The notes under the pieces were generated by a model, which worked only from the letters and a program-made list of their open reading frames with translations, was not told where the DNA came from and made no database searches. From Hamiltosporidium tvaerminnensis (Eukaryota > Microsporidia > Dubosqiidae): 64,000 nt of DNA. This document shows, in pieces, positions 11,181 through 23,949 of the stretch; positions within the stretch are counted from its first letter, which is position 1; every line of letters begins with the position of its first letter. Where the stretch lies: assembly GCA_022605425.2 (NCBI GenBank), contig CM061250.1, forward strand, positions 921,501 to 985,500, given 5' to 3'. Made by a program: the position numbers and the translations under genes.

Positions 11181-11636
11181 AGGGCTTCATTTTTTATTTT
11201 CATATTTGAAATACATTATTGAACAGATTTAAATAACGGATGCTATTAATTTTTGATTTTTTTTAGAAATTCGTGCAATTTCTATTAACATTAAAAATAT
11301 TTACAAATGTTTATAAAATCATCTTAATTTACGAAAACTTAATTAAACAATAATTTACGTTATTCTTGCCAATTTGAAGATAGAAACAGATATTTAAATA
11401 ATGGCAAAGATTTTTGAATTTTTATTGAAGTTAACAATTTATTCCTTGAAATCCAATAATAAGTTAAAATATCGTTAAAATATCGTAAAAATAATAGAAT
11501 TCGATAGCTTAGAGGATTAAATAAAAGTTGTTTATTCAATATTAAAGATTTGTAAAAATTATTTATTCTCATTTAATTGCTAAAAAAACACGGTTAGACT
11601 ATATTTTTTTGACCAAATAATTATAGAAATATAATT
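11181..11636. other. Gene-free spacer
   Basis: 5' flank of GPN1 and 3' flank of the exosome gene. A 70-codon frame here has no support. I see nothing else. Confidence 0.5.
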
Positions 11637-12188
11637 TCAAAAATATTTTTTATTAAAATATTCTTTGATTTGTTCACCTTTTGATTGGCATTTTTCAATT
11701 AAAATTTCTATTTTACCAGGCAATATTGCGGCTGAAATTTTATGATTAAAATATATCTGAGTAATACTATTATTATGTAACGAATAAACAAGTGTAATAC
11801 GGTTATTTGTGCTATAATTATCTTTTGGTTTATCATCTACATCGATAGTAGAAGATACTAGCATATCTTTCTGTGGCAAACCCGTATTCAATATTGAAAT
11901 TGTATATGAATTTATAAGTGTTTCCAATAGATTTTTACCGATTTCTAAACAATAAAAACAAATTCGTATTTGTGTATGAATATGTAGAGTTAGGTTGTTA
12001 ACTATTGTAGTATAAATTATTTTAGAAATGTCATCTGTATTATTTAAGCTTTCAAAAATGATTTCTAAAGATTTTTCTGAAGGCTGTTTTTCAGATATAA
12101 AAATTGCACAAATTACGGTAGAATCATCGTTTTGGAGATAAACAGAAGAAAGAGAGGATGGAATGGGGTTTAGTTTTATAATTTCCAT
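11637..12188 (-). CDS. Exosome RNase PH-like subunit (probably Rrp46)
   Basis: 183-residue protein resembling the small RNase PH-fold subunits of the RNA exosome ring, which threads RNA to the Rrp44/Rrp6 nucleases. The clearest match is residues 91-113 (LINSYTISILNTGLPQKDML), equivalent to the family helix with A.NAA..AL.DAGIP..D. A C-terminal strand-rich section (NNRITLVYSLHNNSITQIYF) and a terminal helix also fit. It is about 60 residues shorter than yeast Rrp46, with a reduced N-terminal half. No phosphorolytic residues can be recognised, as is normal for eukaryotic ring subunits. Rrp43 or Mtr3 are possible alternatives. A CCC motif lies 18 bases before the ATG. Confidence 0.72.
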   Translation of the reverse strand: MEIIKLNPIPSSLSSVYLQNDDSTVICAIFISEKQPSEKSLEIIFESLNNTDDISKIIYTTIVNNLTLHIHTQIRICFYCLEIGKNLLETLINSYTISILNTGLPQKDMLVSSTIDVDDKPKDNYSTNNRITLVYSLHNNSITQIYFNHKISAAILPGKIEILIEKCQSKGEQIKEYFNKKYF

Positions 12189-12254
12189 ACACTAAAGATT
12201 ATTAGAGGGTATCACAAGCAGTAAATATAAAATATTTAAAATATTCAACTTCTT

Positions 12255-12420
12255 GTTATATTTTTTTAGAAAAATTATTTAAAAAATTTATATGGTTTGT
12301 GGCTTTTACCTTTGATTTTTATTATTTTTTTTAGAAGAATTTTTAAAAATTATTTAATAAATTTATATGGTTTGTGGTTTTTTACCTTTGATTTTTATTA
12401 TTTTTTTTATGGTTCATTTT
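12255..12420. repeat. 75-bp tandem duplication in a divergent promoter region
   Basis: The block containing tttatatggtttgtgg and acctttgatttttattattt occurs twice, with 75-bp spacing (first at 12287, second at 12362). It lies between the divergent exosome and coiled-coil genes (12189-12668), so it may affect both promoters. The rest of that spacer shows nothing. Confidence 0.75.
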
Positions 12421-12665
12421 GCAAAATTTGTGTTTTTTTTGAACAAAAATAATGAAAAAAAATAGTTTTGATGTAAAAATTAAAGTCGATTCAAAATATT
12501 AAAAACATTTTTTATTGAGTATTCTTATCTTTCATAAGATATTATTTTTGTAGAATTCCTTCTTTTAGATTTTATTTTTTAACATTGAACTTCCAAAATA
12601 AATTATAAATACTAAATTAAATAGAAATTTTTCTCAAAAGAGAAGAATATTTTGACATAATTGGG

Positions 12666-12668
12666 CCC
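12666..12668 (+). promoter_or_regulatory. CCC start motif of the small coiled-coil gene
   Basis: The bases gggccc abut the ATG at 12669 directly. This is the main reason to treat the 81-codon frame as a real gene. Confidence 0.5.
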
Positions 12669-12914
12669 ATGATACTTGATGAAAAAGAAATATTTAAAAT
12701 ATTGAATGAACAAAAAGATAATAAACTGTTGAGATTTTACAATGCAACTTTGAAAATAGAGGAGCAAAATGTAATTTTAGAAACAGAAAACAATTTTTTA
12801 AGAACTAAGAAAGAACAATTAGAAGCAGAAATTGAAGTTTTAAAAGAAAGCGTAAAAGAATTATTTAATGATGAAGAAGAAAGTAAAAGATTAGACAAAT
12901 TGATAAAGTTTTAG
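12669..12914 (+). CDS. Small coiled-coil protein, unidentified
   Basis: 81 residues, not recognised. Residues about 20-70 are strongly helical and charged, with a heptad-like leucine/isoleucine pattern (KIEEQNVILETENNFLRTKK and on), so a parallel coiled-coil dimer is likely. There is no signal peptide or membrane segment. A CCC motif directly precedes the ATG, which favours a real gene over a chance frame. It is divergent from the exosome gene, with a 480-bp shared spacer. It could be a subunit of a complex such as Mediator, kinetochore or SNARE machinery, but nothing in the sequence decides this. Confidence 0.6.
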   Translation: MILDEKEIFKILNEQKDNKLLRFYNATLKIEEQNVILETENNFLRTKKEQLEAEIEVLKESVKELFNDEEESKRLDKLIKF

Positions 12915-13072
12915 TTTATAATGGAGATTTATATAAATTTTTATTATAATTACAGTTTAAATATTTCCTTCTTAATTTTCTTATTTATATTCATAAAAAT
13001 ATTTAAAATATTAAAATAAAATTTTAAATTCGGAATTATTTTAGTTTTTCCAAGTAAAAAATTATAAAGAAG

Positions 13073-13799
13073 CTTTATTTAAAAGTATCACATCTTTTTA
13101 AAATAGTGGCAAGTGTTATATTTTTTTTCATGATATTAACGCAGTTCTAGGTTTAACATAAATAACTGCTACCCTAACACTCCATCAGTACCCCCTGCGA
13201 TACCTACACCCTAAAGCCTTTCATCTACCAGGTGTGTAGAACCTTATTAATAGGCGAGGCAGTTGCCGGGAGTTCGTTAATGTCCGTTGCATGGAGTGTG
13301 ATCGAGAGCCGAAGCCCCCTGGGCTTCCCAAGACTATGCAGTATTCCCACTTAATCTACACATTCTGGACCCAATAAAATTCTAGCTAAGATATATTTCA
13401 GGGACTTACATTGGGTCCACCTAAACAGTGCGATGTCATATCAACAGGTATAACCTGCTACTTAACGCAACTCTCCCGGCTTTTACAGGTTTTTTGTTTT
13501 AAATCTCCCAGGCGCTTAGTTTTCTAACCCGAATGAGCAAGGCTAGGTTTCCATGCTTTTACATGGCAATTACCTACAAGTTCAGCTGCGGTCTGCAATC
13601 TGGTTACGTAAAAAACTACAAATAAAGTTTTAGAAATAGATTCTTAATTTCTTAGACCTCTCTTCACATGGCAACCCCCATAGAACAACCAAGGATAATG
13701 TGGTTTCATTCGCACTAAAAATCCAAACAATGATTCTCACACCTGTTTCACACACTCATCGCCAAGCAGAAAGTTTCTTATGTGATTATCCTCCCTTCA
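13073..13799 (-). mobile_element. 0.73-kb retroposon, copy 3
   Basis: Full-length minus-strand copy. The 3' tail (ctttattt on the plus strand) begins at 13073, and the 5' end is near 13799. The flanks taaaaaattataaagaag (13055-13072) and taaaaaattaaacaaatt (13801-13818) share their first ten bases exactly, an eroded target-site duplication. The GC-rich core at 13180-13370 matches the other copies closely. Confidence 0.88.
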
Positions 13800-14452
13800 C
13801 TAAAAAATTAAACAAATTCCCAGTTTTTTATTTTAATTTCATTTCCGATTGAAGATCAAACGCATTTATATAAAAAATAAACATTTTTTTAAAATAATTA
13901 AATATTTTTTAGTCTTTTTATTGAACGAATTGAGAAAACCCCAATCTAATTGTTTTTGGCTTCAATTCTTTGACTTAAAAAAATATTATAAAAGAAATTT
14001 CTGCAAAATTTTAGTAATAAAATAAAAATCCAAACTCATTTTTTTAAAAATAAATAGTTTCGCTTCTTGATTTACTTTTTTAGGTTAAAAAATATCTTTA
14101 ATCATAGAATATTACGCAAATATAGTTTCAAATTAGTTTACAATCAAATATAAATACAAAGAAGAAATATTATTTATTAAAATCTTAAAAATTTTGCACT
14201 ATGTTCTTTCTTACGTTCGTTTAAAATTAAAATAATTGAAATATTAATTTTTTTTCGATTTGAATGGTTCCATTCTAAACATTAAAATCGGTTATTTATT
14301 TAATTTATACTTTGAATTATAACCAGTTATTTCAATGAAATAATTTAAATTTAAAATAATCGTAAAATCTTTTTTAGATTATAAATATTAAATCACAACA
14401 GCAAATAAAAATCAAATTTATTGATACAAATTTAAAATTAAATAAAATATTT
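13800..14452. other. Gene-free AT-rich stretch
   Basis: Nothing recognised between a retroposon copy and an R2-type element copy. Confidence 0.5.
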
Positions 14453-15594
14453 ATTTAATAAAATTCTGTGTTAAAACATTTTTTTACCATTTTTATATGT
14501 TTTCTTCTACCTCTTTAACCACTTTTGTCTCTTCCTTCAACTCGACTCTTCCTTTATGTTATTGGTCGGTTCCTCTAAAGTGGTTCCTCCTCGTAAAATA
14601 AAGGGTGCTTTATTTTTTGGTTTAAAATTTTTTGCATCATCTTCCTCTCTCTTCTATTCTTTAGAAGAGGGTGTTGGTTCCTCATGCCTCTCTGCTCTCA
14701 TAATAACACTCTTGACGCTCTTCCCCAGCTCTCTTCGGCATTTGGTCTTGCCTCAAGTTCTCTTTGTCGATAAAAAGAAATTGTTTCGACCGTCTTCTAT
14801 AGCACTATGGATTAAATATATGTCTCAGCATTTATTAGTATTTTTAGTCTTCTAGTATATGTCTTATGGTATTTGTCACAATACAGTCCCAGATCATCAC
14901 ATAAGGGATTATCTCAACAGTACACTTATAAATAAGACCTAACTCATTGGCTAGCAGGTCATACTTCCTAAGTTTTTCTAGTTTCAACTATTTGAAGTGA
15001 ATCTTGGGAAGTGATTCCTACTTCAATGAGTGTTATCTTATTCTTCTTCTTATCTAAAATAAATATGTCCGGTCTGTTATTCCGAATTTTAACATCAGTT
15101 TTAATTCTAATATCCACTCTTATCTATGCATACTCATTATACAGAATTATTTGAACTGAGTGACTCCTAATTCGTTTTGATGACTTAAACTTATATCTAT
15201 TTAGGAGAAGTAAATGTAGGCATCTAACCACTTCATTATGCCATCTGGTGTAGTCATGACCTAGCATTTTTTCACATCTAGTTGCTAGATGATCTACAGT
15301 CTTACCAGACTTCCCGCAATGTTGACACACACCATCTGCTCCCCAGAATACATTTCTATCCTGGATATAGCAGAACACAGCTTCATTTCGTGGCCCAATA
15401 TTTCCTCTCTTTAGCCATCTTGAAGAGTCACTAACACTCACAAGCTCATTTTTCCTTGCACTACATAACTTTGAATAGAGTTTTCGTTTTACTATTTCGT
15501 TTTATAGTTTTCCAAGTTGAGCTTCTTCTAAACTTTTCTTAGTGACTTCTTCTACCAACCTGTACTTTACTTTTAAGAAACCTTTTATTAGTGC
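14453..15594 (-). mobile_element. R2-type retroelement, short form, copy B (dead)
   Basis: Minus-strand copy of the same length (1142 bp) and with the same two ends as copy A. The best-preserved frame (15441-15124) reads SDSSRWLKRGNIGPRNEAVF, IQDRNVFWGADGVCQHCGKS, DHLATRCEKMLGHDY and then HNEVVRCLHLLLLNRYKFKS. Past an in-frame stop near 15124 it continues with NRPDIFILDKKKNKITLIEV, the PD...E core of a restriction-like endonuclease, followed by ETRK-type sequence. The two copies start at the same base, and neither contains any reverse-transcriptase motif. The 3' end carries an acidic, EEP/EEE-rich C-terminal tail. Confidence 0.88.
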
Positions 15595-18500
15595 CAGATG
15601 GGTTTATTACAAATTGGCTTTAAAAGTAATAAATTTTATTATTAAATGTAAACATTTAAATCAAGTTGTAATACTGCGAGTTATAAAGAAAAACCGATTT
15701 TTAATTTAGAAAAAGAAAGACCAATATGTATTTAATTTAGAAATAGAAAGTAAAATATGCTTTTGATATAAACAAGTTAATACATCATAAATATTTTAGT
15801 TTGTACATAATATAACATTTTTCCGAAATTAATCAAACATGTCTAAACATAAATTAACTTTATAAACCTAGACCAAGACTTTTAGTTTGAATCTTCGCAA
15901 AAATTACGAAATCTTTAGCTGAATTTTTTGTAAAGGTGACCAGTATGTGATTTTCTATGCATTCTTTGATATGATAACATTGAATTGTATGAGCAACCAA
16001 AGGAAGTATTCTTAGGGTAAAAGATGTTTTTGTAATATTTCGAGAAAACACTTGGACCTAACTTTGAAAAAATACAAAGACTTTTTGATAACATTCTTGC
16101 GATTTAAAAAGATATCATCATTTCATACAGAGTGAAATTTAATGTATGTATACATAAATTTAAATTAATAGTTATTACGGATTTGTTTAAAACACCTTTT
16201 TTTATGACCAGAACAATATTTAGATAAATCTTAGGAAAGGAAAGGAAATCAATTTAAACTAAAGAAGCATGAAGAATTTTCCGAGGGTTAAAATTCGCCT
16301 GACTTAAAATCATATTTGGCAATAAATTGATTCAAGGTGTATAACTATACATGAAATACTTAGGAATTATGTTTATTTTTTCTTGATTGAAATCTTAATT
16401 ACATTCTAATATATAAATCTAGAAATAGTTATTTGAATTTGATTGAAAATATTTTTTAGAGGAAAATTTTAGGAAAAAAATTGTGCAGATCAAATTGAAT
16501 ATTCTTGCCAAATCAAGAATCTAGTTTAGCAAAAAAATATTTAAAGAAATTTTATCACAGACAATTTAGTAAAAATAAATTCGTTTAAAACAAGTCAAAT
16601 GTTGACAAAATATATTTCGATTTTCATGTTACAAAAATATCAAATAGATATATAAGAGGAAATAACAAAAAGATTGATAAAAGGTGTATATTTAATGATG
16701 AAGAGCTGATATTTTATTAAAAATGTGCATATAAACCAAACTAGCGATTTAGAAGCCGATCATCATGCACACAGGAGCAAAAAACAAAAAATTTTAAAAA
16801 ATCCGATACACATGAACCTTATTCATGTGATTTTATGAGTTTAAAAATTATAAATATGCTTCGTAATCATAAAGTCGCAGGTAATGAGAATATTCATTAT
16901 TAACATACCAAGAAAATTAAGATGCAGAAAAATATCTTTATGATTTATACAAATAATTCATTTTTAAGAAGGTGCTCGGTTTGTTTTGCGCAAAGAAGCT
17001 TACTTATTGGATCATAGACATAAATAAGCAGGTTCTAAATATAAAACCGTGATCGAATCACAAAACTTCTAAATAAGAACTACACGAGAAGTAAAATTTG
17101 TTTAGTTAACTGGCTACAAGCAATATTTGCTTGTATAAAACATTACATATAAGAATGTGAACGTATACCATACGGAGAGATATTACAAAAGCAACACTTA
17201 TAAAAAAATTGGAAATACAATAAAAGCGAATGAATCTATTTAAAACATCTATAATTCCTCATATCAATTTTAAAATTTCGCGAGGGTTTCAAAGATGAAA
17301 TTTCGCAGTTAGAAGTTAGCTTAAATAAGCGCATGGAATAAGTTATAAACTTCAAGCCCACAAAATATTGTTTTAATAAATAATTCACCGAAAATCTCGA
17401 ACGAAAAATGATTCTTATCTCTAGGCGGTTATTTTTTTAGAAGAAATAAATTTATATCTTTTTATATAGTTTAACAAATTGGTTTAGAATAATATTCTTA
17501 AATATTAGAATATCAAAGTCATATATATTTTATTAACTATATCGAAGTATTCAAAAAATAAAAACCTATTTTATCTTTTTTTCTATATTGTACCAAAGGA
17601 AAAAAATATTGGAATTACAAAGTAACTGATATATTAGATATTAAAAACCAATTCTACAAAAAAATAGCTTCTTCGCATAGTCGTATTTGTTATAGATTTG
17701 TAAAGCATAGAAATAAACCAAGGTAAGGATAAAAACGTATCAGTTAAGATAACTATTGGTTTGAATAGAACGCTTCATTGCTGTTTTGTTTATTTTATAA
17801 AGTTATTTCTTACTATGCATGGGTAAAATTTGTTCTGAAGAGATGGGTGTTTAACAATATAGTATGATTTTCCTTTAAACAACTTCTCGCGAAAAGCTAT
17901 TTATAGAGCGGAACGATGAAATTAGAAAAAAAAGTATGTTTAATGTAGGGAAAGTGCTAAAAGACATAGGATAGTTGTTTTTGTAGGCTTTAACATAAAT
18001 TACTGAGATTTTTTGACTAGAGAACTTGATTTATTAGAATAAAAATATGTTATTCACCTCGTTCACATGAGGTAAAACCAAAGAAAAAGAATAGAAAGCC
18101 TCTTGAAAATCTATATATGTACTTAGAAGAGTATTATACAGATTAAAGGAGCTAAGCATACGTTTCATATTTCTTCTGTGACAATTAAAAAAATTAGAAA
18201 AAATCAAAACGAAGTACGACTAAGACGAATTGATATCAAAGCACCAATTTAGATTAGCCTACATTAATCTAATGTTTAACATACAGAAAATTTATCAAAA
18301 AAAAATCTGAAAAGGCTGCCAAGGCTTCTAAAAAGCCAGATTAAAAGCAAGAATTTGCATTCAAAATGTATAACCTCAAACTAATTCCTTTATTTTCCCG
18401 GTTATTTTATAAAATCAATTAAGCAAAAATTAAATGCGAAAAAAAGCTGTAAGATACAATAGATAAGATAAAATATTTTTAAAGAACTATTATAGAGGTA

Positions 18501-18939
18501 AACATCGTATCTACTTTGCAAAGTTCATGGAGTTCTATCGCCTTGGATAGAGGCCAGTATAATTACTACTATGAATAATTATTTTCTTTTTATTAAATAT
18601 ACCATTTAGTCGGCAAATTATGGCTTAAAATGTCTTTACGTTTTTAATTTTTTTCCCTCAAGCCTAAAGAGAATGGTTTTCTATTTATAATCAAAATTTA
18701 ATTTTTTTCTACTACTATATTCTCTAAGGTGTTGACACAATCCAAAGCCAAAGATATGTATTTTAATTATTTTTCTTTGTTCGAAACCCTCTACGTTGTT
18801 ATTTGATCATAAAATATCATTTTATGTTTTTCTAAAGGTAGGCTTTCTTTTATTATATACAATGACGTTTTTTTCTCAATCTTTTTTCGAATTTCAATCA
18901 AAACTCAATTTATTTTCGTCGATCAATTGAAATTTTCCC
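15595..18939. other. 3.3-kb gene-free stretch
   Basis: No intact gene. The 63-codon frame at 15860-16051 (minus) has no support. Plus-strand translation around 16840-17200 gives short stretches faintly reminiscent of a LINE reverse transcriptase, broken by many stops, but I cannot support a call. It is probably very old transposon debris. Confidence 0.4.
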
Positions 18940-19560
18940 CAAATCTAATTACGTACTATCCGTCTGAAGTATGCCTTTACGTTAATGGGTATTTGCAGTC
19001 TTTTAAGGTATTTGTTGTGGTATTTTATCCCAATACTATCCCTGGTTATTACATAAAAATATATATTCAGATTACGTTTAAAAAAATATTAATTCATTTG
19101 CTAATAGTCCTGCTACATAGGTCTCTCTTTTTACAGCATATAAAGTGAATCTTTGGACAAATTTCTACTTCGATGGTTGTTATCTTGTCTTTACTGTTAT
19201 CAAGTAAATGTATCGATTTTATTATTTTAAATATAGATATCAGATTTTGTTCTTTTATCCACTCTTATCTCCGCAGACGCCTTATAAATAATCTATTAAA
19301 TCAAGGATTTCTAATTTGTTTTATAGACTAGATTTTGCATTGATTTAAAACAAATGTGTGCAGGTCCTTCAACTTTATTGTATTTTATAATGTAATATAA
19401 TCGGTTTTTTTATAAGTAATGCGGCCAGATATTCTACTGTTTATCGCTGATTGCGGCGATAATATTCTCTTTTTACATCTTCATGATATTATTCTATTTG
19501 GGACAAAGCAGAAAATGCCATCCTCTCCCGTGCCAAATTAACTACATTTCTAAATTTAAG
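18940..19560 (-). mobile_element. R2-type retroelement fossil, copy D
   Basis: Highly diverged minus-strand remnant. Blocks aligning with copies B, C and F include ttgcagtctttt, gtggtattttatcccaata, a ctacttcgatggttgttatc block (tyrosine/glutamate-rich LIEVGI region in the parent) and tccactcttatctccgcag. No frame remains open beyond chance. The 3' end probably extends somewhat to the left but cannot be delimited. Confidence 0.65.
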
Positions 19561-20390
19561 AAATACATATACTTCCCAAATTTTTTCTAAAAATTAACTT
19601 GTTGTGTTTTTTTATTGATATATTCGTTTCATTTTCCAATGATAGAGGAATTTATTTAGCAGACATGAATCAAATAATCTCGGACTTTAATATAAATGAA
19701 TTTATTTTAAGTTGTGTAACATACAGAATCAACAATGTATGTTTTATATTTTATCGACTGTTCTTTTTTAACATTTTAGAATTTTTTATTTGTAATATAA
19801 TAAACCAATTAATTCAAAAACAGCAGTCTGGAAACATCATTTATATTCAATATTAATCTAGATTTTCAATTTTTTTTTAGAAATAAATTCCAGAGGAATA
19901 AAAAAATCTAATTTTGTAAGTAATTAGTAATATAAAGCTTAATTAAATCTAAATACCACTTTGTTGTTCGTTTTAAATTGCAAAAACAATCAAACATAAA
20001 AAGCTTCGTATATCTTTTGCAATTTAAAACAAACGTATTTGACTTTTATTAAACTTAATAAATCAAACTAATTAACATGCATTATTACTTAAGCTACACG
20101 AATGTTTAGAATCTTACAAGAGTTTATAACATTATGAAAATTGAGAATAAATAGACACAGTTTTGGATTGCAATGAAAGAAAATAGAAAATTCTTCTAAT
20201 CAAAACTAAAATAGTAAATGAATTATAAATCTATAGATACTGATTTTTCTAAAAATTTATGAAATGTTATCTGTACTTTCTGTACACAAAGTTATTCTAT
20301 AACTCTTTTATTTTGATATGGATTCTTTAATCGAGTGAAATAGATGCAGTACTCAATCTCGTAAGTAATTACGAAGAATTCGATTCCAAA
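19561..20390. other. Gene-free AT-rich stretch
   Basis: 5' flank of the decayed LRR gene. An 85-codon, hydrophobic frame (19599-19856) does not begin with an ATG and matches nothing. Confidence 0.4.
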
Positions 20391-22582
20391 TTAATTAATA
20401 ATCAAATGAAAGCCAAATGTCCATGTCAAATCAATAGAGATAAGATGAATAAAAAGCCAGAAAAATATTTGACAGAAAAAATGTTTATCAGAGATAAAGT
20501 TCGGAAATACTATACGTGTATTATAGAATCTATTGATATAATTGGTCTTAATTTTGAACTCTTTGAAAATTTTAACGATTTAGAGTCAAATATCGAAATA
20601 TTTCTCTATCATAATGTAAAGAAATCTGATTTCTTAATCTTCGTGGATTTATAATTTCGAGTTATTTACCAGATAATAAAATAAAAATCGACAAGTTTTA
20701 CACGATATTATATTTTTTAGAATATTTTAGAGTAAGATATGACAATAAGTTGCGGAATGCAATAAAAGTAATTTTATATTCTTTAATAGTGTCTGATGTA
20801 ATAAACACTTTTGAGATTAAAAATATTTCGCTTCATTTTGCAAAGCAAGATTATTTTTCACATAAATTATCTAAAATAATATCACAGGAATATTTTAAAA
20901 TTATAAAATCAGAAATGAATTCAGATTCACCATGTTTTTTAAATGCGACTCAGAGTTACCTTTAAAATGAACATAATAGCTCGTATACTGACGATAAAAA
21001 GCATATTTTAGTAATAAATCCACATTTAATTTATTATTTTCGAAAAAATTGGTTGTAGGGAGAAAAGAGCAAAAATATATTTATTCTGTGGCTGAATACG
21101 CTTGATATAAAGTATTTACACATACATAATTTGGAAGAAACGAATTCGAAGACAGTATGTTTTATTTTAGAAAATTTAAAAAAGAAGATTGATGAGATTT
21201 TATTCTATTTGGGTTCAATATACGTGAAACCATTGAATTTATTAACAAGAATTTAAATTTTAAGATTTAAAAAGGATTATTTTAATGAAATCTAGAATTG
21301 AAACAAGTTTAATATTTCAAGATCATTTAAGCAAAATAAACGAATTTATATTTTATGAAAAAACTGTTTCGATAGAAATATATGAAGTTCCTGAAATAAG
21401 AAAAATAGAAAATGTTCATATAATTGAGGATATAATAAATAATATAAAGAATGTATACCAACAATCCTCTTTGGAAGATGCAATTATGTGTAATAAAAAT
21501 ATACCCGAAAGGAATAAAGATTTATATTTAAAATTACTTAAGAAAGACAACTTCAAGGATAAAATTAAGATCTTTGAATTTTTAATTTTATATCTTGGTA
21601 TTTAAGGGTTAAGTGTCACTATGAATATGATGAATGCTTTAATATTGTTTATATTACTTTAAAAAAATTTACTCAGGCAAAAATTTTTAAAACAGATACT
21701 ATTTTAGAGACAAATACAAAAAAAATAATAATTGAAGATTTAGAAATAACTTCAAGTTTTCTAAAATACTTATTAAGCATAAATGGACTCGAACATTTAA
21801 AAATCAAAGATTCGGAAATCTTTATAGAAAAAGACATTTGCATTAAAAACAATTCCATCAAATATTTTAGGTTCTCTCCCAAAAACAGTGATAATCTTCA
21901 TTGTTTTTATGAAATAATAAATATGATGCAAGGTCTCAAAGAAATTAATTTTGAATCGACCGAATCTATTACATTTCGCCGTTCGATAAATCGATTTTTT
22001 TATATTACGGAATTAATTCTTTGTTATATTAACAAAATGATTCAGTTATTGAAACTTTCAGAATATGATGAAAATTTTGACTTTAAAACCACTGATAATG
22101 ATATTTCAGCTTCCAAATGCCCTTCAGAATCGTTGAAGTTATTATTTGTTAAATATAATCTAAGTAGTATAAAGAAACTTTGCCTTTGTTTTTTTTCTAC
22201 TTCTAAATGTGATCAAGAAGCATTAAGAAACTTAATTAATCTGAGAGAATTAGAAATGTATAAAATAGATTTACAAAATATTTTTTTTTCAAAATTGTTT
22301 TGTACTTCACTGGAATACAAGATAAAGAGATTGCGGTTTGTTAGAACAAATATTTTTGAAAGAGATTTGACTTTTATTGCAAATTTAAAGAAACTTAAAG
22401 AACTATACATTCACGAAAGTTTTATTTATCAGAAGACTTACCACTTTATAGAAATTTTGTTCTTAAATGAATTTTATATCGAACTTAAAAATTATGCAAC
22501 TGAAGAAAATATATCGGAAGAAATCATTTGCCTTATAAATAAAACATTTAAACGGAAAGGTATCGCTGTGGTGACGATATGA
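20391..22582 (+). pseudogene. Secreted LRR-family gene, decayed copy
   Basis: Broken relative of the intact 730-codon gene at 55112-57304, and of about the same total length. Fragments in order: 20406-20654 (ends in KKSDFLIFVDL, like NFLIFLDLCN of the intact copy), 20750-20965, 21285-21605, and a frame open from about 21602 to 22582. The last fragment contains leucine-rich-repeat-like units such as LRNLINLRELEMYKIDLQN and IANLKKLKELYIHES. The breaks are a frameshift near 21600 plus several frameshifts and stops between 20655 and 21284. The final third, about 320 codons, is still open. The N-terminal signal peptide expected for the family is not visible. Faces the second broken member at 24719-27106 tail to tail. 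Confidence 0.75.
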
Positions 22583-22874
22583 GGTTTTGAGCATATAAAA
22601 ATAAATTTATTGGCATCTTAATATTATATGCAATCTTTGATTTATAAATTTTTCACTATAACTATTAATTCGTTTTCATTTTTGTTAAATATTTTGAATT
22701 TTTAGACTAAAATACAGGAAAGTTGCATTATTATAATTCTATTACAGTATTTTAGCAAAAATATCTTCTGATTAAATCCTTTTTCAATATGAAAACATCT
22801 TTTTTAAAAAAAATTTAGGTTTATATTGCTTAAGAACTGGAACATAATTTTAAATTTAGATATTTAACTGACCC

Positions 22875-23300
22875 TTTCCTCTTCCTTTAGCAAAAGACCT
22901 TTAGTATCCCCTGGGATATCTATTTCGCCAAACTATAGTCTAAATTTTTCGAAGAACCCATTTGATTCGCAAAGACCTTGCCTGGTTTCGTTATTGTCTA
23001 TTTACCAAAGTATTTTGCAGGTCGAGACCAACCCTAGCCTTTACAAGACTAGCAGGATTACCACTTACTTTAAAATTTCCGAATCCGATATCCTTCCAGC
23101 TAAGATATATGTCCGAAACTTATAGAAATCTCGAAGACTTCATATACTATATTAACAAAAATAAACTTCTAATTAGTATTTCTGGCATTTTAAATAGTAT
23201 TTTTTCGTATTTCCCGGCCGCTTAGTCTTCTAACTTGAAAGAAAATGGTTATGCTCCCATGCACCTGAATGACTATATCTAAGATTCTAACCCGATTTTG
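22875..23300 (-). mobile_element. 0.73-kb retroposon, copy 4 (very diverged fragment)
   Basis: Old minus-strand fragment. Alignable pieces include ttccagctaagatatatgtc, taccacttactttaaaattt, ttcccggccgcttagtcttc and gcttttacatggc-like remnants. Both ends are lost. It is the most diverged copy, so the family has been active over a long time. Confidence 0.6.
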
Positions 23301-23949
23301 CATCTAATTCCTCAAATCAGGAAAGGCTTTTGACAAATAATTTAATATTTTGTAAAGTATCTGCCTTTTATACATTTACTCATATTAAACTGGAAATATA
23401 CTATATTTTTATTTCATCATACAAGAAAACAATAGTTTTCCCTAAGAATTCACATATACCTTGTCAAACAATTGGTTTTTAGTTTTACAAATTCTCATTT
23501 TAGAACTACTTCAATCATATTTTATGAAAGGAGGCTCGAGCTCTCCAAGGGCTGTAGCGCCGCAGGGTTCAATTTGTTAATAAAATATCTTGAAAAAGTC
23601 ATAAGAAATGGAATTAATTTCTTTGGGGAATTCGACCATACAAAACCCATGATACCGAACTTTAAGATCAATGTTTCTATAATATATAATCCTATAAAAA
23701 AACTTTACATGATTTAAAAAAAATAGGATTACTTCTTCGTGAGACGTGTAATTTTTTTCCTGGAAAAAATGTAAAAATTATCTATTCCTTAATCTTTTTT
23801 TTATATAGAAAATCATGATATTAGTGTTTTAAGCATTAAAATAATAGAAATATGTCAAGATTAGAACTTTTAGGATTTAACCTTATACAAAACATTTGGA
23901 ATCTTTTTGAACAAAAATATAGATCAATTATTATATTTATCTATAAATG
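23301..23949. other. Gene-free stretch
   Basis: The 81-codon frame at 23472-23717 has no start motif and no family features. Nothing else is seen. Confidence 0.4.

Noticed and set aside
16830-17250. LINE reverse-transcriptase fossil
   Set aside because: A few residues look suggestive, but no RT motif (such as the DD pair) can be placed and stops are dense.
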